DNA from: Gammaproteobacteria bacterium
Lineage (GTDB): Bacteria > Pseudomonadota > Gammaproteobacteria > Steroidobacterales > Steroidobacteraceae
Assembly: GCA_020846815.1 (NCBI GenBank)
Contig: JADLDF010000182.1
Span: 1 to 7,129 of the forward strand
Direction: 5' to 3'
DNA length: 7,129 bases
Every line of letters begins with the position of its first letter. The stretch's first letter is position 1. The notes beneath the pieces were generated by a model. It worked only from the letters and a program-made list of their open reading frames with translations. It had not been told where the DNA came from and searched no databases. The translations under genes were made by a program, and so were the position numbers. Positions 6,526 through 7,129 of this stretch are shown here, in pieces.

Positions 6526-7129
6526 ACGGTCGACAGGTACTTCCAGTTCACGAAGTAGTACAGGACGAATGCAACCAGGAAGACCATCGCCAACGCAAAC
6601 GTGCCCGGGGCCGCGAAGCCCTGAGAGCCGTAGCCCTGCGCGACCGCTGCGGGCGCCATGAGGGGCGTCGGCTCGCGGGCGACGCTCGCGGCGCCGCCTT
6701 CGACCCGCTTGCCCCAGAGCAGCGAGCCGACCGTCACGTAGACGTAGATGGCTCCACCCACGATCGCGGCAACCCCGGAAATGCCGACCAGACCCATCAT
6801 CAGATAGGCGGCACCGGGCCATTCATAGGCCATCGGCATGCCCGCGAAGGCCATGTCCCAATGCCGTCGCGACACACCCAGCGTGCCCGCGCCCATCATG
6901 ACGAGGCAGAAGAAGTACATCGAGAACCCGAACAGATAGGGTTGCAGCCGCGCCAGCCCGGGGTTGATCACCTCGCGCTTGAACAGCGTCGGGATCAGGT
7001 AATAGGTCAGCGCCATGAACGTGAGCGTCGTACCCACGACCACCGTGGCGTGGAAATGCCCCGGCACGTAGATCGTGTTGTGGATGATCATGTTGAGCTG
7101 CTCGGTGCCCATCATCACGCCCGAGATGC
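6510..7129 (-). CDS. B-family (ba3-like) cytochrome c oxidase subunit I, C-terminal part, cut by window edge
   Basis: Catalytic subunit I of a heme-copper oxidase; only the last 205 or so residues are in the window, and the frame is open to the right edge, so the start, the CuB ligands and the family-defining helix 6 lie outside. The motif HNTIYVPGHFH (histidine codons at 7056-7058 and 7050-7052) holds the high-spin and low-spin heme ligands of helix 10, and its VPGHFHxT form is typical of B-family oxidases. Helix 11 follows (LQPYLFGFS onward), then GVSRRHWDM, helix 12, a soluble linker, and one more hydrophobic helix (FALAMVFLVAFVLYYF). The extra C-terminal helix fits the 13-helix B-family plan. 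An NO reductase is less likely on the PGHFH pattern, but a NO-reductase-like variant cannot be excluded without helix 6. It reduces O2 and pumps protons in the inner membrane. The gene end overlaps the SCO start. Confidence 0.9.
   Translation of the reverse strand, partial: ISGVMMGTEQLNMIIHNTIYVPGHFHATVVVGTTLTFMALTYYLIPTLFKREVINPGLARLQPYLFGFSMYFFCLVMMGAGTLGVSRRHWDMAFAGMPMAYEWPGAAYLMMGLVGISGVAAIVGGAIYVYVTVGSLLWGKRVEGGAASVAREPTPLMAPAAVAQGYGSQGFAAPGTFALAMVFLVAFVLYYFVNWKYLSTVWGLS

Noticed and set aside
6526..6822. Longer N-terminus (99 extra residues) for the SCO protein
   Set aside because: It is an out-of-frame reading of the oxidase subunit I gene, Arg/Gly-rich; the basic n-region and hydrophobic segment begin after ATG 6525.

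Overview
The window is very GC-rich, strongly G/C-ending coding DNA of the kind seen in Pseudomonadota. The gene families (ModBC, a B-family heme-copper oxidase, a SCO copper chaperone, a bc1-type cytochrome b) point to an aerobic, respiring proteobacterium, probably gamma- or betaproteobacterial. This placement is inferred from gene content only. I see no mobile element, tRNA, rRNA or CRISPR array.

Left part (1-1668, + strand): the end of a molybdate ABC transporter operon. The permease ModB is cut by the left edge, and its stop overlaps the start of the ATPase ModC (ATGA). A 132-bp stretch without a convincing gene (1669-1800) separates ModC from a convergent operon.

Right part (1801-7129, - strand): five genes in one tightly overlapping operon, read from right to left. 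(1) The C-terminal part of a B-family (ba3-like) cytochrome oxidase subunit I, cut by the right edge. (2) A SCO-type copper chaperone. (3) A small single-helix membrane-anchored protein of unknown function with two cysteines. (4) A second, shorter heme-copper-oxidase-fold protein that keeps the heme histidines but has no His-His pair for CuB. (5) A 639-residue fusion of a cytochrome b membrane domain, a plant-type 2Fe-2S ferredoxin and a FAD/NAD(P)H reductase. All four junctions overlap (one by 16 bp if the chosen start is right, three ATGA), so translation is probably coupled.

How the genes may work together: SCO probably supplies copper for assembly of the oxidase. The cytochrome b-ferredoxin-reductase fusion has the parts to move electrons from cytoplasmic NAD(P)H through FAD and 2Fe-2S to b-hemes or quinone in the membrane. 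The CuB-less oxidase paralog could be an electron-transfer or sensory partner. A dedicated NAD(P)H-linked branch attached to a B-family oxidase is the most interesting hypothesis here. It is inferred from domain content and operon structure, not shown. The upstream part of the operon (rest of subunit I, probably subunit II, and any promoter) lies outside the window.
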